64,000 nucleotides of DNA from Budorcas taxicolor (Eukaryota > Chordata > Mammalia > Artiodactyla > Bovidae). The position numbers and the translations under genes are program-made. The number at the start of each line of letters is the position of its first letter. The first letter of the stretch is position 1. The notes under the pieces were generated by a model, which had not been told where the DNA came from, did no database searches, and saw only the letters and a list, made by a program, of their open reading frames with translations. Positions 1 through 10,984 of the stretch are shown piece by piece. The DNA lies in assembly GCF_023091745.1 (NCBI RefSeq), contig NC_068910.1, positions 87,858,170 to 87,922,169 of the forward strand, written 5' to 3'.

Positions 1-113
1 ACAAATCAGAAAGATTTATGGGTACATGTGCACTGAGTATTGAAGCATAGTTATGACATTATTATGCCAAAATAAATAGGAGAAAAATGTAAGTGTACAT
101 ATTATCTTTTTAA

Positions 114-1277
114 TTCAGTTCAGTTTAGTTCAGTCACTCAGTTGTGTCTGACTGTTTGTGACCCCAGGGACTGCAGCACTCCAGGCCTCCCTGTCCATCA
201 CCAACTCCCAGAATTTACTCAAACTCATCTCCATTGAGTCGGTGATGTCATCCAAACATCTCATCCTCTGTCATACCCTTCTCCTCCTGCCTTCAATCTT
301 TCCCAGCATCAGGGTCTTTTCCAATGAGTCAGCTCTTTGCATCAGGTGGCCAAATTATTGGAGTTTCAGCTTCAACATCAGTCCTTCCAATGAATATTCA
401 GGACTGATTTCCTTTCAATGGACTAGTTGGATCTCCTTGCAGTCCAAGGGACTCTCAAGAGTCCTTTCCAACACCACAGTTCAAAAGCATCAATTCTTTG
501 GCACTGAGCTTTCTTTATAGTCCAACTGTCACATCCATACATGACTACTGGAAAAACCATAGCTTTGACTGGACGAACCTTTGTTGACAGAGTAATGTCT
601 CTGCTTTTTAATATACTGTCTAAGTTGGTCATAACTTTCCTTCTAAGGAGTAAGCATCTTTTAATTTCATGGCTGAAATCACCATCTACTGTGATTTTGG
701 AGCCCCCCAAAATAAAGTCAGCCACTGTTTCCCCTGTTTCTCCATGTATTTGCCATGAAGTGATGGGACTGAATGCCATGATCTTCGTTTTCGAATGTTG
801 AGCTTTAAGCCAACTTTTTCACTCTCCTCTTCCACTTTCATCAAGAGGCTTTTTAGTTCCTCTTCACTTTCTGCCATAAGGGTGGTGTCATCTGCATATC
901 TGAAGTTATTGATATTTCTCCTGGAAATCTTGATTCCAGCTTGTGCTTCATCCAGCCCAGTGTTTCTCATGATGTACTCTGCATATAAGTTAAATAAGCA
1001 GGGTGACCATATACAGACTTGACATACTCCTTTTCCTATTTGGAACCAGTCCATTTTCCATGTCCAGTTTTAACTGTTGCTTCCTGGCCTGCATACAGAT
1101 TTCTCAAGAGGCAGATCAAGTGGTCTGGTATTCCCATCTCCTGAAGAATTTTCCACAGTTTATTATGATCTACACAGTAAAAGGCCTTGGCATAGTCAAT
1201 AAAGCAGAAATAGATATTTTTCTGGAACTCTGTTGCTTTTTTGATAATCCAGTGGATGTTGGCAATTTGATCTCTGT
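114..1277 (-). mobile_element. BovB (RTE-type LINE) 3' portion, 5'-truncated, reverse transcriptase remnant
   Basis: This is the 3' portion of a BovB non-LTR retrotransposon lying on the minus strand. The low-coordinate end carries the BovB 3' terminus (TTCAGTTCAG-type sequence, complement of the ending CTGAACTGAA). Read on the minus strand, about 889-900 encodes the catalytic box YADD followed by TTLMAESEEELKSLL, the palm motif of RTE reverse transcriptases. Downstream come the conserved C-terminal segments around GSKIT, RRSN and LWCW. Several frame breaks and stops interrupt the frame, so it cannot make a full protein, and the upstream endonuclease domain is absent. The high-coordinate end stops abruptly in the RT region, the 5' truncation usual for target-primed insertions. 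The identification is firm; exact ends are by eye. Confidence 0.93.
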
Positions 1278-1621
1278 GTTTTAATTAGATGTAATATTAA
1301 TATGAATCAAATAGAATACAGATAGTCATACCTTGATCAGTCTTTTGTGATTATTTATAAGCATAATTTATTCTTAATTAGTTGATTACTGATTGGCATT
1401 GATGTACGTGCTTTAAAATTTCTCACTTCCTGTGAACCAATTACATCTCTCTTTATTTCTGAATTGTCTTGAAAATAAAGAGAAATAAAGACCACCCTGA
1501 ATAATTTCTACAATGGAGCACAGAATGAATAATTAGGGTGGATTTGGTTACAGAAAATCTGATTCTCCTTAATTTACTGAATATTTTTTCCACCAATATA
1601 TATTATTATATATTCGATGTG

Positions 1622-1836
1622 TGTGTATGAGTGTATGCTCAGATGTATCCAACTCTTTGTGACCCCATGGACTCTAGCCTGCTAGGCTTCTCTGTCCATG
1701 TAATTTTCCAGGCAATAATATTGGAGCGAATTGCCATTTCCTTCTCCAGCTTGTCTTCCTGACCCAGGGTTTGAACCTGAATCTCTTGCATCTCCTGATT
1801 GGCAGGTGGATTCTTTGTCACTGCACCACCTGAAGA
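1622..1836 (-). mobile_element. Bov-tA SINE
   Basis: Full-length or nearly full-length Bov-tA element in minus orientation. It shows the family blocks in order: CTTTGTGACCCCATGGACT, the TCTGTCCATG block, TTGGAGCG (from CTGGAGTGGG), GACCCAGGGTTTGAACC (internal tRNA-derived promoter region), and TTTGTCACTGCACCACCTG at the tRNA-like head. Many substitutions suggest an older copy. No function beyond repeat content is implied. Confidence 0.85.
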
Positions 1837-1992
1837 TCGAAGTAAATTTAGTTTTCAATGCTATTTATATGCTGGAAGCTTGAATAGATAGTGAATTTTT
1901 CATATAAGATTAGTTGAATGATTTCTGCTTTTTAAAAAATTTAATATTAATGAATAATTGCATACTTTTAATCGGAAACAAGTGTGTTGTTG

Positions 1993-2055
1993 GTTTGTGT
2001 GTGCATGCTCAATTGCTCAGCTGGGTCTGACTCCATGGACTGTTTTACTAGGCTT
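1993..2055 (-). mobile_element. Degenerate Bov-tA/BovB 3'-tail fragment
   Basis: A short match to the shared BovB/Bov-tA tail: GCTCAATTGCTCAGCTGGGTCTGACTCC is recognisable in pieces, followed by a decayed CCATGGACTG block. It ends after about 60 bases. Too short to assign to SINE or LINE with certainty. Confidence 0.5.
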
Positions 2056-2439
2056 TTAATTGTAAAAAGGCGATACCCATTCTAGGCTTCTTGGAAGAAC
2101 CAATAATCTGACCTTTTTTTTTGAATGCGAAGTTCAACTCACATGTGACTTTAAATTGATTCTAGTGATATTGAGTATCATTTCCCTTTCCTAATTCTGA
2201 CTGTTGTTCTTTTATAAGTAATCATCATGATTAGCATGCATCTAAACTGTTGTTACTTGGAGTACTTGACTACTCACAAATCTCACCATGATTCTGGAAA
2301 TCATCAGATTCCTGGTGTGTATTTGTTGATATTAATAGTTCTATTATCTTTATTAGTTAAATCACACAATGTCATCTAAGATGTTGCAAGACCTTGTGCA
2401 TGGGTATGGATTGTGGGAAATAAAATTTCGGTTTTTATT

Positions 2440-2725
2440 TTAGGCTCGGAAACTGAGAATCTCTGTGACTTTTTTCTTTCTTTTTTGGCCATGCCTCACA
2501 ACTTGTGGATTAAACTGGAGCCTGGGTCCTAACCAATGGACCACCAGGGAATTCTCTGTGTCTCTGTGACCTTCCTTGAGCAGATAAATTACTCAATCTC
2601 TTAATTCTCAAAATACAAAATAGAGTTGTGTATAGTGCTTCACAGAATTGTGGCAAAGATTAACTTGTATGGAAATGAGGTTATTAAATAAAGAACCCAG
2701 TATTTAATAATTGTTAGTTGCCTTT
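2440..2725 (+). mobile_element. MIR-like SINE split by a CHR-type SINE
   Basis: The stretch reads like a diverged MIR: GGAAACTGAGAATCTCTGTGAC, then after an interruption a block with TGAGCAGATAAATTACTCAATCTCTTAATTCTC and later AAGATTAACTTGTATGGAAATGAG, corresponding to the MIR 'tgtgacct...taacctctctgagcctc...' core and 3' section. The interruption at 2470-2560 is a CHR-type SINE fragment flanked by 10-bp duplications. The MIR assignment is by pattern only and is moderately sure. Confidence 0.5.
2470..2560 (-). mobile_element. CHR-type (cetartiodactyl tRNA-derived) SINE fragment with 10-bp TSD
   Basis: A T-rich start is followed by TTTTGGCCATGCCTCACA and then TGGAGCCTGGGTCCTAACCAATGG and CCACCAGGGAATTC. 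These are the poly(A) complement, a short body and the tRNA-like head of a CHR-type SINE in minus orientation. TCTCTGTGAC occurs immediately before it (2460-2469) and after it (2561-2570), a direct repeat that fits target-site duplication by L1-type machinery. Much of the body is missing, so it is a truncated or internally deleted copy. Confidence 0.72.
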
Positions 2726-3099
2726 GTAGGAATCTTAAATTGTCATGACTAGTAGATTGCTGGTTTGGGTTAGAAATCCCCGATCATACCCCACCTGTGT
2801 GAAAATAACCACTCTTTGGACTTTTTAGTCCCAGAATCTAGGCGTGTTTACCATCTCTGAACGGAGAATAATATTAATGCACATATGTCCTCAAACCACC
2901 CATTTGCTTTTTGGTACATGTGAATTACTGGATATGTTTAGGAAGAATTCTGAGGCTATTGATCATTTAAACCGACAAGGGAAGGTTAGATGCCAGAGGG
3001 TACAGCTGGTCGCCTCCTCCAGCCCATTTCTCTAGTGGCTGCAGAAGACATCTCTGTGGCCCCTAGGACTCCAGGGTCAGGCAGGAGGGACTTAACCGC

Positions 3100-3565
3100 A
3101 CACTGTCTGCCAAGGAGGTGCGGGGATCCTCCTGATTAGCACCACGGACAGCTCGCTTGCCTGGAGGAGGGAGGCGGCGGGACTCGGCTCTGCGCCACCG
3201 CCAGGAAGACGGAGTGCAGTAGCGGCAGACGGGGGAGGAGAGCAGAGAGGAGAGGAGGGACGGCTGCTCCGGAGTGGGGGGTGGAAGAAAACCAGGAGCA
3301 GCCTGAGCAGCAGGTCCGGGGGTAGACGCTCAGCTCCACTGCCCTCCTCACTCAGGCAGACGCTGCTGAGCTCCCCCGGGTTGTTTCCCAGTCCCGCTGG
3401 GCGGAGGCTGCCGTCTAGACCTGACTCCAGGTGAGTTAAGCAGGCAGATCCACTGAAAGGTCTGAAATAGAGGCTTCGAATTGTCGCGGTTTGGCCGCTT
3501 CTCAAGCGCTGGGGGATTTGCAGTATTTCACAAAGTCACGGACAGACTGGTCTTAGCGTTGGCCG
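3100..3565 (+). promoter_or_regulatory. CpG-rich block, probable promoter/5' end of a gene
   Basis: In otherwise AT-rich DNA this stretch is markedly GC-rich with many CpG dinucleotides (for example GGCGGCGGGACTCGG at about 3173-3187, and GCGCCACCGCC near 3192). CpGs continue past the candidate exon donor to about 3565 (TGTCGCGGTTTGGCCGC, GTTGGCCGCACGG). This is how a mammalian CpG-island promoter looks. No convincing TATA box sits at a fixed distance, as expected for this promoter class. A purine-rich GGAGGAG run (3229-3259) lies inside. The strand is inferred from the plus-strand splice donor at 3430. Transcription start cannot be fixed from sequence. Confidence 0.6.
3120..3430 (+). other. 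Candidate non-coding first exon (5' UTR) ending at a consensus donor
   Basis: The GC-rich block reads through to CTGACTCCAG|GTGAGTTAAG, a near-perfect 5' splice site with the exon ending at 3430. No long plus-strand reading frame beginning with ATG is present upstream of the donor, so the exon would be untranslated leader. A signal-peptide exon with a good acceptor follows at 32727, and untranslated first exons before a very long first intron are common in extracellular-matrix and cell-adhesion genes. The 5' boundary is arbitrary, because no transcript evidence is available. The link to the 32.7-kb exon is inference. Minus-strand open frames across 3092-3505 are treated as by-products of the GC-rich composition. 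Confidence 0.45.
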
Positions 3566-4392
3566 CACGGGCTGAGGATGGGTAATGCAGAGGGGTGGGA
3601 TGGGGTGGGAGGTTGTGATCCTCCCGGCAAGGATGGGGAGGTTCAGAGGAATTCAACTGAAGTGAGTGGGCTTTAAAAATGTCCCCAAATGCACATGCTA
3701 TATGTAAGCCTTCTCAACAGGCATTTGTTTTGCTGGCAGCCTATGTTGTCCTTCTATCCCTCCTCGTTTTTGGCTCAAGGTCTGTTCGCCAAGCCAAGTC
3801 AAAGGATTTGGAAGGTGTGGATTTAGGGGGTCTGGGTACACAACGGGACAGGGCAACCTTGCCTTCTAAGTGGAAAGTGGGATTTCTTTTCCCCTGATTT
3901 ACCAGAGGATAGCCCTCTGAATAACTGGAGGTTCTTTTGCTCCGTATCCTCCCTAAGCTTCTTAAAAGGCTAGAAACTTCAGGCTATCTAGAAGAGCTCT
4001 GAAGTCTGATGGTAATTTGGCTTCAGAGCCATGGTGATTCATTCATCTCTTCTTCATCCTTTGTTTGCAAATTATTCACATTTTGGATTTCTTTAACATC
4101 ACAACTTTTAAGTGTCTGAACAGGTAATATGTTTCTCATTCTGCAAATGTATGGGAAAGTGATGAGTTCACATTGAGAGGAGAGCGAGTTTGTTTTCAAG
4201 GGGGAACTTTGGTGAAAGCGAGTGATGAAGAAATTGTGGGAACAAAGTTAGTAACATTTCCCACAGAACTCCCTTAATTTTTTTCACCTTTTCTTCACTT
4301 AAAAAAATGTACAATTTGTGTGTGTATGTTTGTGAGCAGCAAATCTCCTAAAATGTATTATGAGTTTATTTGGTGTAGAAGTTACTTTATAA
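3566..4392. other. Unique intronic DNA downstream of the CpG block
   Basis: GC content falls quickly after 3565. I see no recognisable repeat or exon. A short plus-strand frame (3679-3897) includes a hydrophobic LLAAYVVLLSLLVF stretch but has no family resemblance or splice context that I can support. Confidence 0.4.
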
Positions 4393-4396
4393 CCAG

Positions 4397-4522
4397 GTAC
4401 ATGCTCAGTCATGTTAGACTCTTTGCAACTCTATGGGCTGTAGCCCTCCAGGCTCCTCGGTCCACTGGGATTTCCCAGGCAAGGATACTGGAGTGGGTTG
4501 CCAGTTCCTACTCCATTCTTAC
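4397..4522 (-). mobile_element. Bov-tA SINE, partial
   Basis: Recognised from the ordered blocks GCTCAGTCATGTTAGACTC, GGCTGTAGCCCTCCAGGCTC, GGGATTTCCCAGGCAAGG and TACTGGAGTGGGTTGCC. The tRNA-like head expected beyond the last block is absent, so the copy is partial. Minus orientation. Confidence 0.82.
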
Positions 4523-6450
4523 TGGGAGCATAGTCATAATTGCCATGGCCACAAGAGTGTTCTAAATATTTTGCTTTTGGGTGGTTGGCGTAGGTATTTC
4601 TGTTTTTGGATTCAATACTTACTGCATGGGCCTTGCTGAATACTTTTTAGTAGAGTTGGTATGCATACAATTAGTCGTGTGGGTTACTGTGCATTTTGAT
4701 AGTAGTGAATTATACAAATTATAAATTTAGCAAATAAATATTATAACTCAAGTTTGGGGATGAAATTTAAATATCTTCCGGTATTTACTAAATTTTCTAA
4801 AAAGGCCAGTGTCATTTTATACTTAAATGAGAGCTTACTGGTTTTTCACATTGAGTCATATGCATCTCAAATTTTAGTAATTAAAGTATAATATTTTACT
4901 TTGCTCTTCTTTTAACTTAACATCAGCCTGGACTTAACATATTCTTTTTAATGTCTGCCACTGTAAGCCAGGTTCTTTCATATGTATTCCATTTCTAATA
5001 ACATCTGGAGTTTAGATAGAACAGTAATGCTTGTTCCATTTTTTTCAGGTAAAGAAACCATGATATAGTAGGATTGATTTCCCCAAATTTCTGCAATTTC
5101 TATATTGTATATAGAATACAATAGAAATATTCTATATTACTATAACATAATAATGTTATAAACCATGAATTTAAGCTTCAGCTATGCTAGTAAAAATTCA
5201 GTTCTTGAAAAAAAATGTACAGCTGCTTTTAGTTGAGACTATTGCAATAGTGATACATGAATATTACTTATGTAAAAATATCTTAAAATATATCTTGTTA
5301 TTTGTTAAGACTGGTTTCACTTTTTATGTAAAAGATGCTTTAATTGTAGAGTTGTGCTTATAGTCTCACCTTTAAGCAATTATGAAAACTCCTAACAGCT
5401 GACTTTGTGTCCTCCTTAATAGAGTGGATTGAAAGGCCAACTCAGTATTATACTAAGAATATTCTGGGCAAGAGGTTATGTCTTATAAGCAAGATAGAAG
5501 ACTGTCTACATTTAGATGCATCTTAAAACAGCAAAGTTCTCACGTTGAATCTATAGCTACAACTTTCTTTCAGAGTAAACGGCCAGACTTGATACTGAAC
5601 AGTCTTAAAGATACCTTGAGAACACTGGGAGATATTGTATATCTGGTATAGGATGTATGAGAAGAGGAGGGTTAGGAACTGAATGGATGTATATTTTAAT
5701 ATGTGGCCACATTCATAAAAAGTTTCCCATGCTATATGTCATGAGGGCTTTGGTGTCTGATATGATGTGGTTCAAAGTAAGATCATTATAACTTGTGAGA
5801 GTGAAAAAACCTATACTCTTGATTCAGCTTTTTCCTTTTCATTCTCCAGTGATAAAAATCTGCTCTACATTGGCCCTTAAAAAGCCCATTTGAGTTTCAA
5901 AAAAGGGTTGTATTTTTGCCCCAAGGAGGAGTTGTATTTGTGTGTTTAGGCACACTCAGTAGTCAGTTAAGGTATATGAGAAGAAAGTGAGCAGGAACAG
6001 TAAATACTTTACAGGAAATTTCTTGAAATCTCATATACTTTGAAACTTTTTTTCCATTTCACACACATAACATTCATAGCTGAATTTGGAAAATGAAGAT
6101 GTGGTACACAACTTTATATCTGATCACAGAATTTCAGTACAATCATTGCTCAGATGTTCTTGGATGTATCCAGATAATAAATTCTGTGGCTCTTGACCAT
6201 CTGATCAGTTCTCTTTAGGTCCTGGCACTAAAAGGATAGCTTAAATGATTTTTTTTTTTAAATCTCAAGATGTCCTCTTCTCTCAGAACCCATAGAGCAG
6301 CCTAAGTAGGGTATGTGTGAGGCTTCTCTTCATTTTAACCTTTCTGAGAGAGGAGGTTCCCTTGACAGTATTGACCAAAGCATTATTTCTCTTCTTTTGC
6401 AATAATTTCAGATAGACAGCTGAGCAAGAAAGGATGGTGATAGAATAAGA
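4523..6450. other. AT-rich unique or highly decayed sequence, no feature seen
   Basis: No exon, RNA gene or recognisable young repeat. Around 5100-5160 there is a short AT-rich, partly self-complementary run (variants of ATTCTATATT and AATACAATAGAA). It is most likely low-complexity sequence. Confidence 0.4.
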
Positions 6451-6452
6451 GG

Positions 6453-6479
6453 ATATATATATATATATATATATATATA
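6453..6479. repeat. (AT)n microsatellite
   Basis: An uninterrupted AT dinucleotide run of about 13 units, long enough to be length-polymorphic. Confidence 0.95.
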
Positions 6480-6780
6480 GATAATTTTATCTCTCAGGAA
6501 AAAACTAGGAGCATTGTACAATTGAACATACTTATTCAGAAATAGTTATCTACAAACATTTTTGATCAAGAGAGATTTGTATACACATTTTAGTAGAATA
6601 TCTAGTCAATTTCTAGTCATTTCTGAACGATATAGGGAGTTGGAAATGAGATGAATAATAGGACTCAGTTCTGTTGGGGAACTATGGGAGCCAGTACATA
6701 CTATATACAGGGCAAGGGAATGGGGCAGTTTTTTCAATAAATCAGCATTAAGAGCTGATCTAGAAAGTGTTAAGGAACAT

Positions 6781-6887
6781 TGTTGTTCAGTTGCTAAGTC
6801 ATGTCTGACTCTTTGTGACCCCATGGACTGCAGTATGCCAGGCCTTCCTGTCCCTCACTATCTCCCAGAGTTTGCCCAAGTTCATGG
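6781..6887 (-). mobile_element. BovB 3'-tail fragment (older copy)
   Basis: TTGTTCAGTTGCTAAGTCATG, CTTTGTGACCCCATGGACTG, CCAGGCCTTCCTGTCCCTCA and TATCTCCCAGAGTTTGCCCA follow the BovB 3' terminal order in minus orientation. The match ends after about 107 bases, so only the terminus was retained. Confidence 0.8.
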
Positions 6888-7164
6888 GAGACATTAATGC
6901 TGTAGAATTTCTGAAAAACCTTAAGCACAGGCTGTCTCCCTGATATTTTTGAGCCATGTGCATGAGAATAGTGAGTGCTGAGAAGGTGTGTGTAGAATAG
7001 TCATAAATTCTGCTATCAGAGTATAATGAACATGCATTTATGAAAGTGGGTGCTTATTTCACATATGTAATGCTCATTTGGTTAAGAAATTGGATAACAA
7101 TTTGTAACAGTGTGAATTGCCTTTTAGACTTTGCTTTCCTAAAAGGGCCACGTTCACCTGTTTT

Positions 7165-7297
7165 GTTTTTTATTTGCTAATTCATGTCTGATTCTTTTGC
7201 AACCCCATAGACTGTAGCCCACCAGACTCCTCTGTCCATGAGAATTCCCAGCCAAGAATACTGGATTGGGTTACCATTTTCTTCTTCAATGTTCACT
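7165..7297 (-). mobile_element. Bov-tA SINE, partial
   Basis: Minus-strand Bov-tA blocks: TTGCTAATTCATGTCTGATTC, GCAACCCCATAGACTGTAG, CCCACCAGACTCCTCTGTCC and AATACTGGATTGGGTTACC. Diverged, lacking the tRNA-like head. Confidence 0.8.
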
Positions 7298-7998
7298 TAG
7301 TTGCTCATTTTAATGTGAATAGTTCAGGGGGCATGAGATACTATGGAGATAGTCGAAATTTAAATTTTAAGGTATATATATTCATTGTGATCTTCATCTC
7401 TGATCCCCCTTTGTGATGACACTGATTGGATGGGTATTTTGGGAGGTTTAAGGCAGAAAAATATGGAGATGTATGATCAGTGGACATAGCAACCATAGCT
7501 TTCATGCAATCATTTCACATGTCAAGGTAACTTTGGACAAACATCTTTTATTTACGACTTGGTAAGAGATGGTAGAGAGATTGGTCTTAGAATATTGAAT
7601 TTAACACACATTTTTAATTCTTAAAATGGGCAACATTTAGGAAAGAAAACGCAGAAGTCACTGAACAAAAATTTTGTCATGTATAATTCATGGATTATTC
7701 TAATTTGTTGAACCAAGACTTTAAATGTATTATTTAAGCATATGAAGTTTTATAGAAAATTATGCTGTTTTATGCAAATATATACTTAATTAACTGTATT
7801 GTAGGTATAGGAATGGACAAGCCAATTATTTTTTACTGAGTGAAGAATTTCCATTTTTTAAATTCCAGACTAAACTGTCAGTTTAATGTGATGTGCTATG
7901 TATTACTTGAGCTCCAAAAAAATTTGCTGTCAAAAGGGATTCATATGTTTAATTTAGTAATTCTCATACTAAATAATAATAAGGATAAATTATAGCAC
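7298..7998. other. AT-rich sequence, no feature seen
   Basis: No recognisable gene or young repeat between the Bov-tA fragment and the next BovB copy. Confidence 0.4.
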
Positions 7999-8000
7999 AC

Positions 8001-8856
8001 TTCAGTTCAGTTCAGTCACTCAGTTGTGTCCAACTCTTGGCAACCCCATGGATTGCAGCACGCCAGGCCTCCCTGTCCATCACCAACTCCCGGAGTTCAC
8101 CCAAACTCATGTCCATCCAGCCATCTCATCCTCTGATGTCCCCTTCTCCTCCTGCCCCCAATTCCTCCCAGCATCAGAGTCTTTTCTAATGAGTTTACTC
8201 TTTGCATGACGTGGCCAAAGTATTGGAGTTTCAGCGTTAGCATCAGTCCTTCCAAGGAACACCCAGGACTGATCTCTTTTAGAATGGATGGTTGGATCTC
8301 CTTGTAGTCCAAGGGACTCTCAAGAGTCTTCTCCAGCACCACAGTTCAAAAGCATCAATTCTTTGGTGCTCAGCTTTCTTCACAGTCCACCTCTCACATC
8401 CATACGTGACTACTGGAAAAACCATATCCTTGACTAGACAGACCTTAGTCGGCAAAGTAATGTCTCTGCTTTTGAATATACGTTCTAGGTTGGTCATAAG
8501 CTTTCTTCCAAGGAGTAAGTGTCTTTTAATTTTATGGCTGCAGTCACCATCTGCAGTGATTTTGGAGCCCCCCAAAATAAAGTCTGACACTGTTTCCACT
8601 GTTTCCCCATCTATTTCCCATGAAGTGATGGGACCAGATGCCATGATCTTTGTTTCCTGAATGTTGAACTTTAAGCCAACTTTTTCACTCTCCTCTTTCA
8701 CTTTCATCAAGAGGCTTTTTAGTTCCTCTTCACTTTCTGCCATAAGGGTGGTGTCATCTGCATTTCTGAGGTTATTGATATTTCTCCTGGCAATCTTCAT
8801 TCCAGCTTGTGCTTCTTCCAGCCTAGCGTTCCTCATGATGTACTCTGCATACTTAC
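8001..8856 (-). mobile_element. BovB LINE 3' portion, 5'-truncated
   Basis: BovB 3' end in minus orientation beginning with TTCAGTTCAGTTCAGTCACTC. On the minus strand an open frame of about 195 codons (8279-8866) retains the RT C-terminal region. The catalytic YADD is changed to NADD (Asn for Tyr, from GCATTT in place of GCATAT near 8760), so the copy is catalytically impaired even apart from its truncation. The element stops at about 8856, next to unique sequence. Good preservation of the frame suggests a fairly young insertion. Confidence 0.93.
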
Positions 8857-8944
8857 AAAGTGTCAAACACTCAAGCTTAGCAAGAATTAGCTCAGCTAAT
8901 CCTGAGAATAATGTTTATGGATACTGGAGTAATAAAATGTCTTA

Positions 8945-9345
8945 CACTCCTGGATTTGAAATCACCTCTTGCCAGCTCTGTGAGCTTGAAAGTAATGTAG
9001 TCTCTCTTCCCTCCTGTTGCTGCTTCTCTGAAATGGGACTTTACCAGTACCTAACTTACAGGATCTTTGTCCATGTTTTACTTTTTAGTGAAGTTTCATG
9101 ACCACTTAAGGATGAGGCTGCCACTTTTATTAATGTCATGATACCTACCATACTTCTATCTATTACTATGTGTGTGACACAGATCAAGTTTTCTTTCTGC
9201 ATTCTGATTTCTTTATCTATAAACTGAATGAAATGCCTGTTTTGTAGAGTTTTCATTGGTATATTAAAGAGAGTCAATAAAATCATTTATGTCAGAGACT
9301 TAGCACCTGGTAGACATTCAATAAGTATTCTCCTGACCTCTCACA
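8945..9345 (+). mobile_element. MIR-like ancient SINE, diverged
   Basis: The blocks CTCCTGGATTTGAAATCAC, CCAGCTCTGTGAGCTTG and, after a gap, ACTTAGCACCTGGTAGACATTCAATAAGTATTC correspond to the MIR 5' core (gggttcgaatcc...ctgtgtgacc) and 3' part (agtgcctggcacatagtaagtgctcaataaatg). The middle is much longer than consensus, so it may be two fragments or hold an insertion. Confidence 0.45.
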
Positions 9346-10226
9346 TATTGCTGTGGAGATATATTTCTACATATCCTTTTACAGTTTTATATTTTTCATT
9401 TCAACTTTTGTGTCCATCTTGCACATGATATTCCCATCTCCTGCTTCTCTTCTGATGTTCTAGTCATTAAGCTCTAGAAATGTAGAATAAAGCATTTTTA
9501 TAATTTTTACTTTGATTAAACTTTTAAAGAGAAGCATGCTAAGTCTCAGGACCAGTTTTGATAAGAAAAGGGAAATATTGATTCCACACAGCATTTATTC
9601 TTCACACCCTTGACAGTTTGTACTGTCATTCTGTCAGCAATAAGTGAGATTTTTCTATTTAAATGGTTTTCTATTTGTGGTAGCATAGTTCATGTCTGGA
9701 CTTCATCCAATAAGCATAAATATAATGGAGACCTGGGCAATTATTTATTTTTAATAAGGGGAAAAATGGATAAAATATTTTTAATATTGTTTCTAAAATC
9801 TTTCAAGTTAACTTTGATTCTGTTGACAAAGAGCATCACAAACTTAATCCTAGGTAGTGTTCTTGAAAAATGTTAGAATTTTCTAGGTATTGTCCCTAGT
9901 TTGGCTTCATAGAATTTACTTTTAGATGTTCCTTGACTGCTAAAGAGGAAGATTCTTATTATTAGCGGCATCAGATATAATGTGGCTCAAGGCCTGTCTG
10001 CAAGGAATTATAGAAAGGCCGAAATGGAAGAAAGTTCATCTCTAAATTAGACACACTAGTGTATTCATATTGATTCGATGGTCATGATAATGATGTTAGT
10101 AATGTGGCTTAACATATAGATAAGTAATATATAAGTTGCCAAGATAAATCCTGTTATTGAGTTTAGTACCCCATTTTTTTCTAAGATCTTTCTATTTCAT
10201 CATTCTTTCATTTGCTTATCATACTG
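9346..10226. other. Unique AT-rich sequence, no feature seen
   Basis: No exon or recognisable repeat. Short open frames here have no family resemblance and no splice context. Confidence 0.4.
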
Positions 10227-10228
10227 GT

Positions 10229-10721
10229 GTGTTAGTTTCCTTCTGCTGATCTACGAAATTACCACAAATATAATGACTTAAAGCAACACAAATTTATTGT
10301 CTTAGAGTTGGGAGGTCGGAATCCAAAATCAGTTTCCCTGGGCTAAAGTTAAGATGTTCGCAGGGCTTACTCCTTCCGGAGGCTCTGAAGGGAGATTTCC
10401 TTTTCTTGCCTTTTTCTGCTTCCAGTGGCCATCTGAATTCATTGGTTTATGACCCGTTCCTCCATTTTCAAAGTACATTTTTCCTATATTTGTTTCTGCC
10501 TCTACAGTGTGTCTTCCTCTCAGCTCTGAATTCTCTCCGTTGCACTTGCAGGAACTCTTGTGACTGTGTTGTGTTCACCAGAAGATGCAGGACAATTTTC
10601 TCTCCTCAATGTCCTTAACTCAAATCTGCAAATTCTCTTTGATTATGTAAAATAATACATTCTTAGGGCCTGGGGATTAGGAGAAGGACATCTTGGGGTC
10701 TCTTATTCAGCCGACCACAAA
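10229..10721 (-). mobile_element. MLT1-type MaLR solo LTR
   Basis: The sequence follows the complement of an MLT1 LTR: GTGTTAGTTTCCTTCTGCTG, ATTACCACAAATATAATGAC and AATTTATTGTCTTAGAG (complement of the polyadenylation-signal region), through to TATTCAGCCGACCACAAATG at the other end. This is an ancient ERVL-MaLR solo LTR shared across placental mammals. No internal retroviral sequence is attached. Confidence 0.75.
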
Positions 10722-10756
10722 TGGTAATAAAATTTTTGTGCCCTGAGACCCCAAAG

Positions 10757-10967
10757 GGCTTCCCTGATGGCTCAGCAGTAAAGAATCTGCCTGCAATGCA
10801 GGAGACATGGGTTCAATCCCTGAATTGGGAAGATCCCCTGGAGGAGGGCATGGGAACCCACTCCAGTATTCTTGCCTGGAGAATTTCATGGACAGAGAAG
10901 CCTGGCAGGCTACATCCACTGGGGTTACAAAGAGTCGGACACGATTGTAATGACTGAGCACCCAAGC
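10757..10967 (+). mobile_element. Bov-tA SINE, full length
   Basis: Plus-strand Bov-tA from the tRNA-like head (GGGCTTCCCTGATGGCTCAG; RNA polymerase III box region AATGCAGGAGACATGGGTTC) through GGTTCAATCCC, GAAGATCCCCTGG, CAGTATTCTTGCCTGGA, GGACAGAGAAGCCTGG to the AAAGAGTCGGACACGA end and ACTGAGCAC tail. All family blocks are present, so it is close to full length. Overlapping open frames on both strands are SINE translations. Confidence 0.93.
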
Positions 10968-10984
10968 AGAGGACCCTGAAAATA

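Noticed and set aside
3092..3505. Minus-strand open frames across the CpG-rich block
   Set aside because: The proline/serine/leucine-rich translation is what GC-rich DNA gives on its reverse strand. No splice sites or family motifs support it, and the plus-strand donor fits better.
3679..3897. 72-codon open frame with a hydrophobic segment downstream of the CpG block
   Set aside because: Lies in the presumed intron after the donor at 3430, with no family resemblance. Could be revisited with transcript data.
8279..8866. 195-codon open frame as a host gene
   Set aside because: It is the C-terminal part of BovB reverse transcriptase, with NADD in place of the catalytic box and truncation at the 5' side.
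10757..10967. tRNA gene candidate
   Set aside because: The tRNA-like head belongs to a Bov-tA SINE; no complete cloverleaf with anticodon stem is evident.
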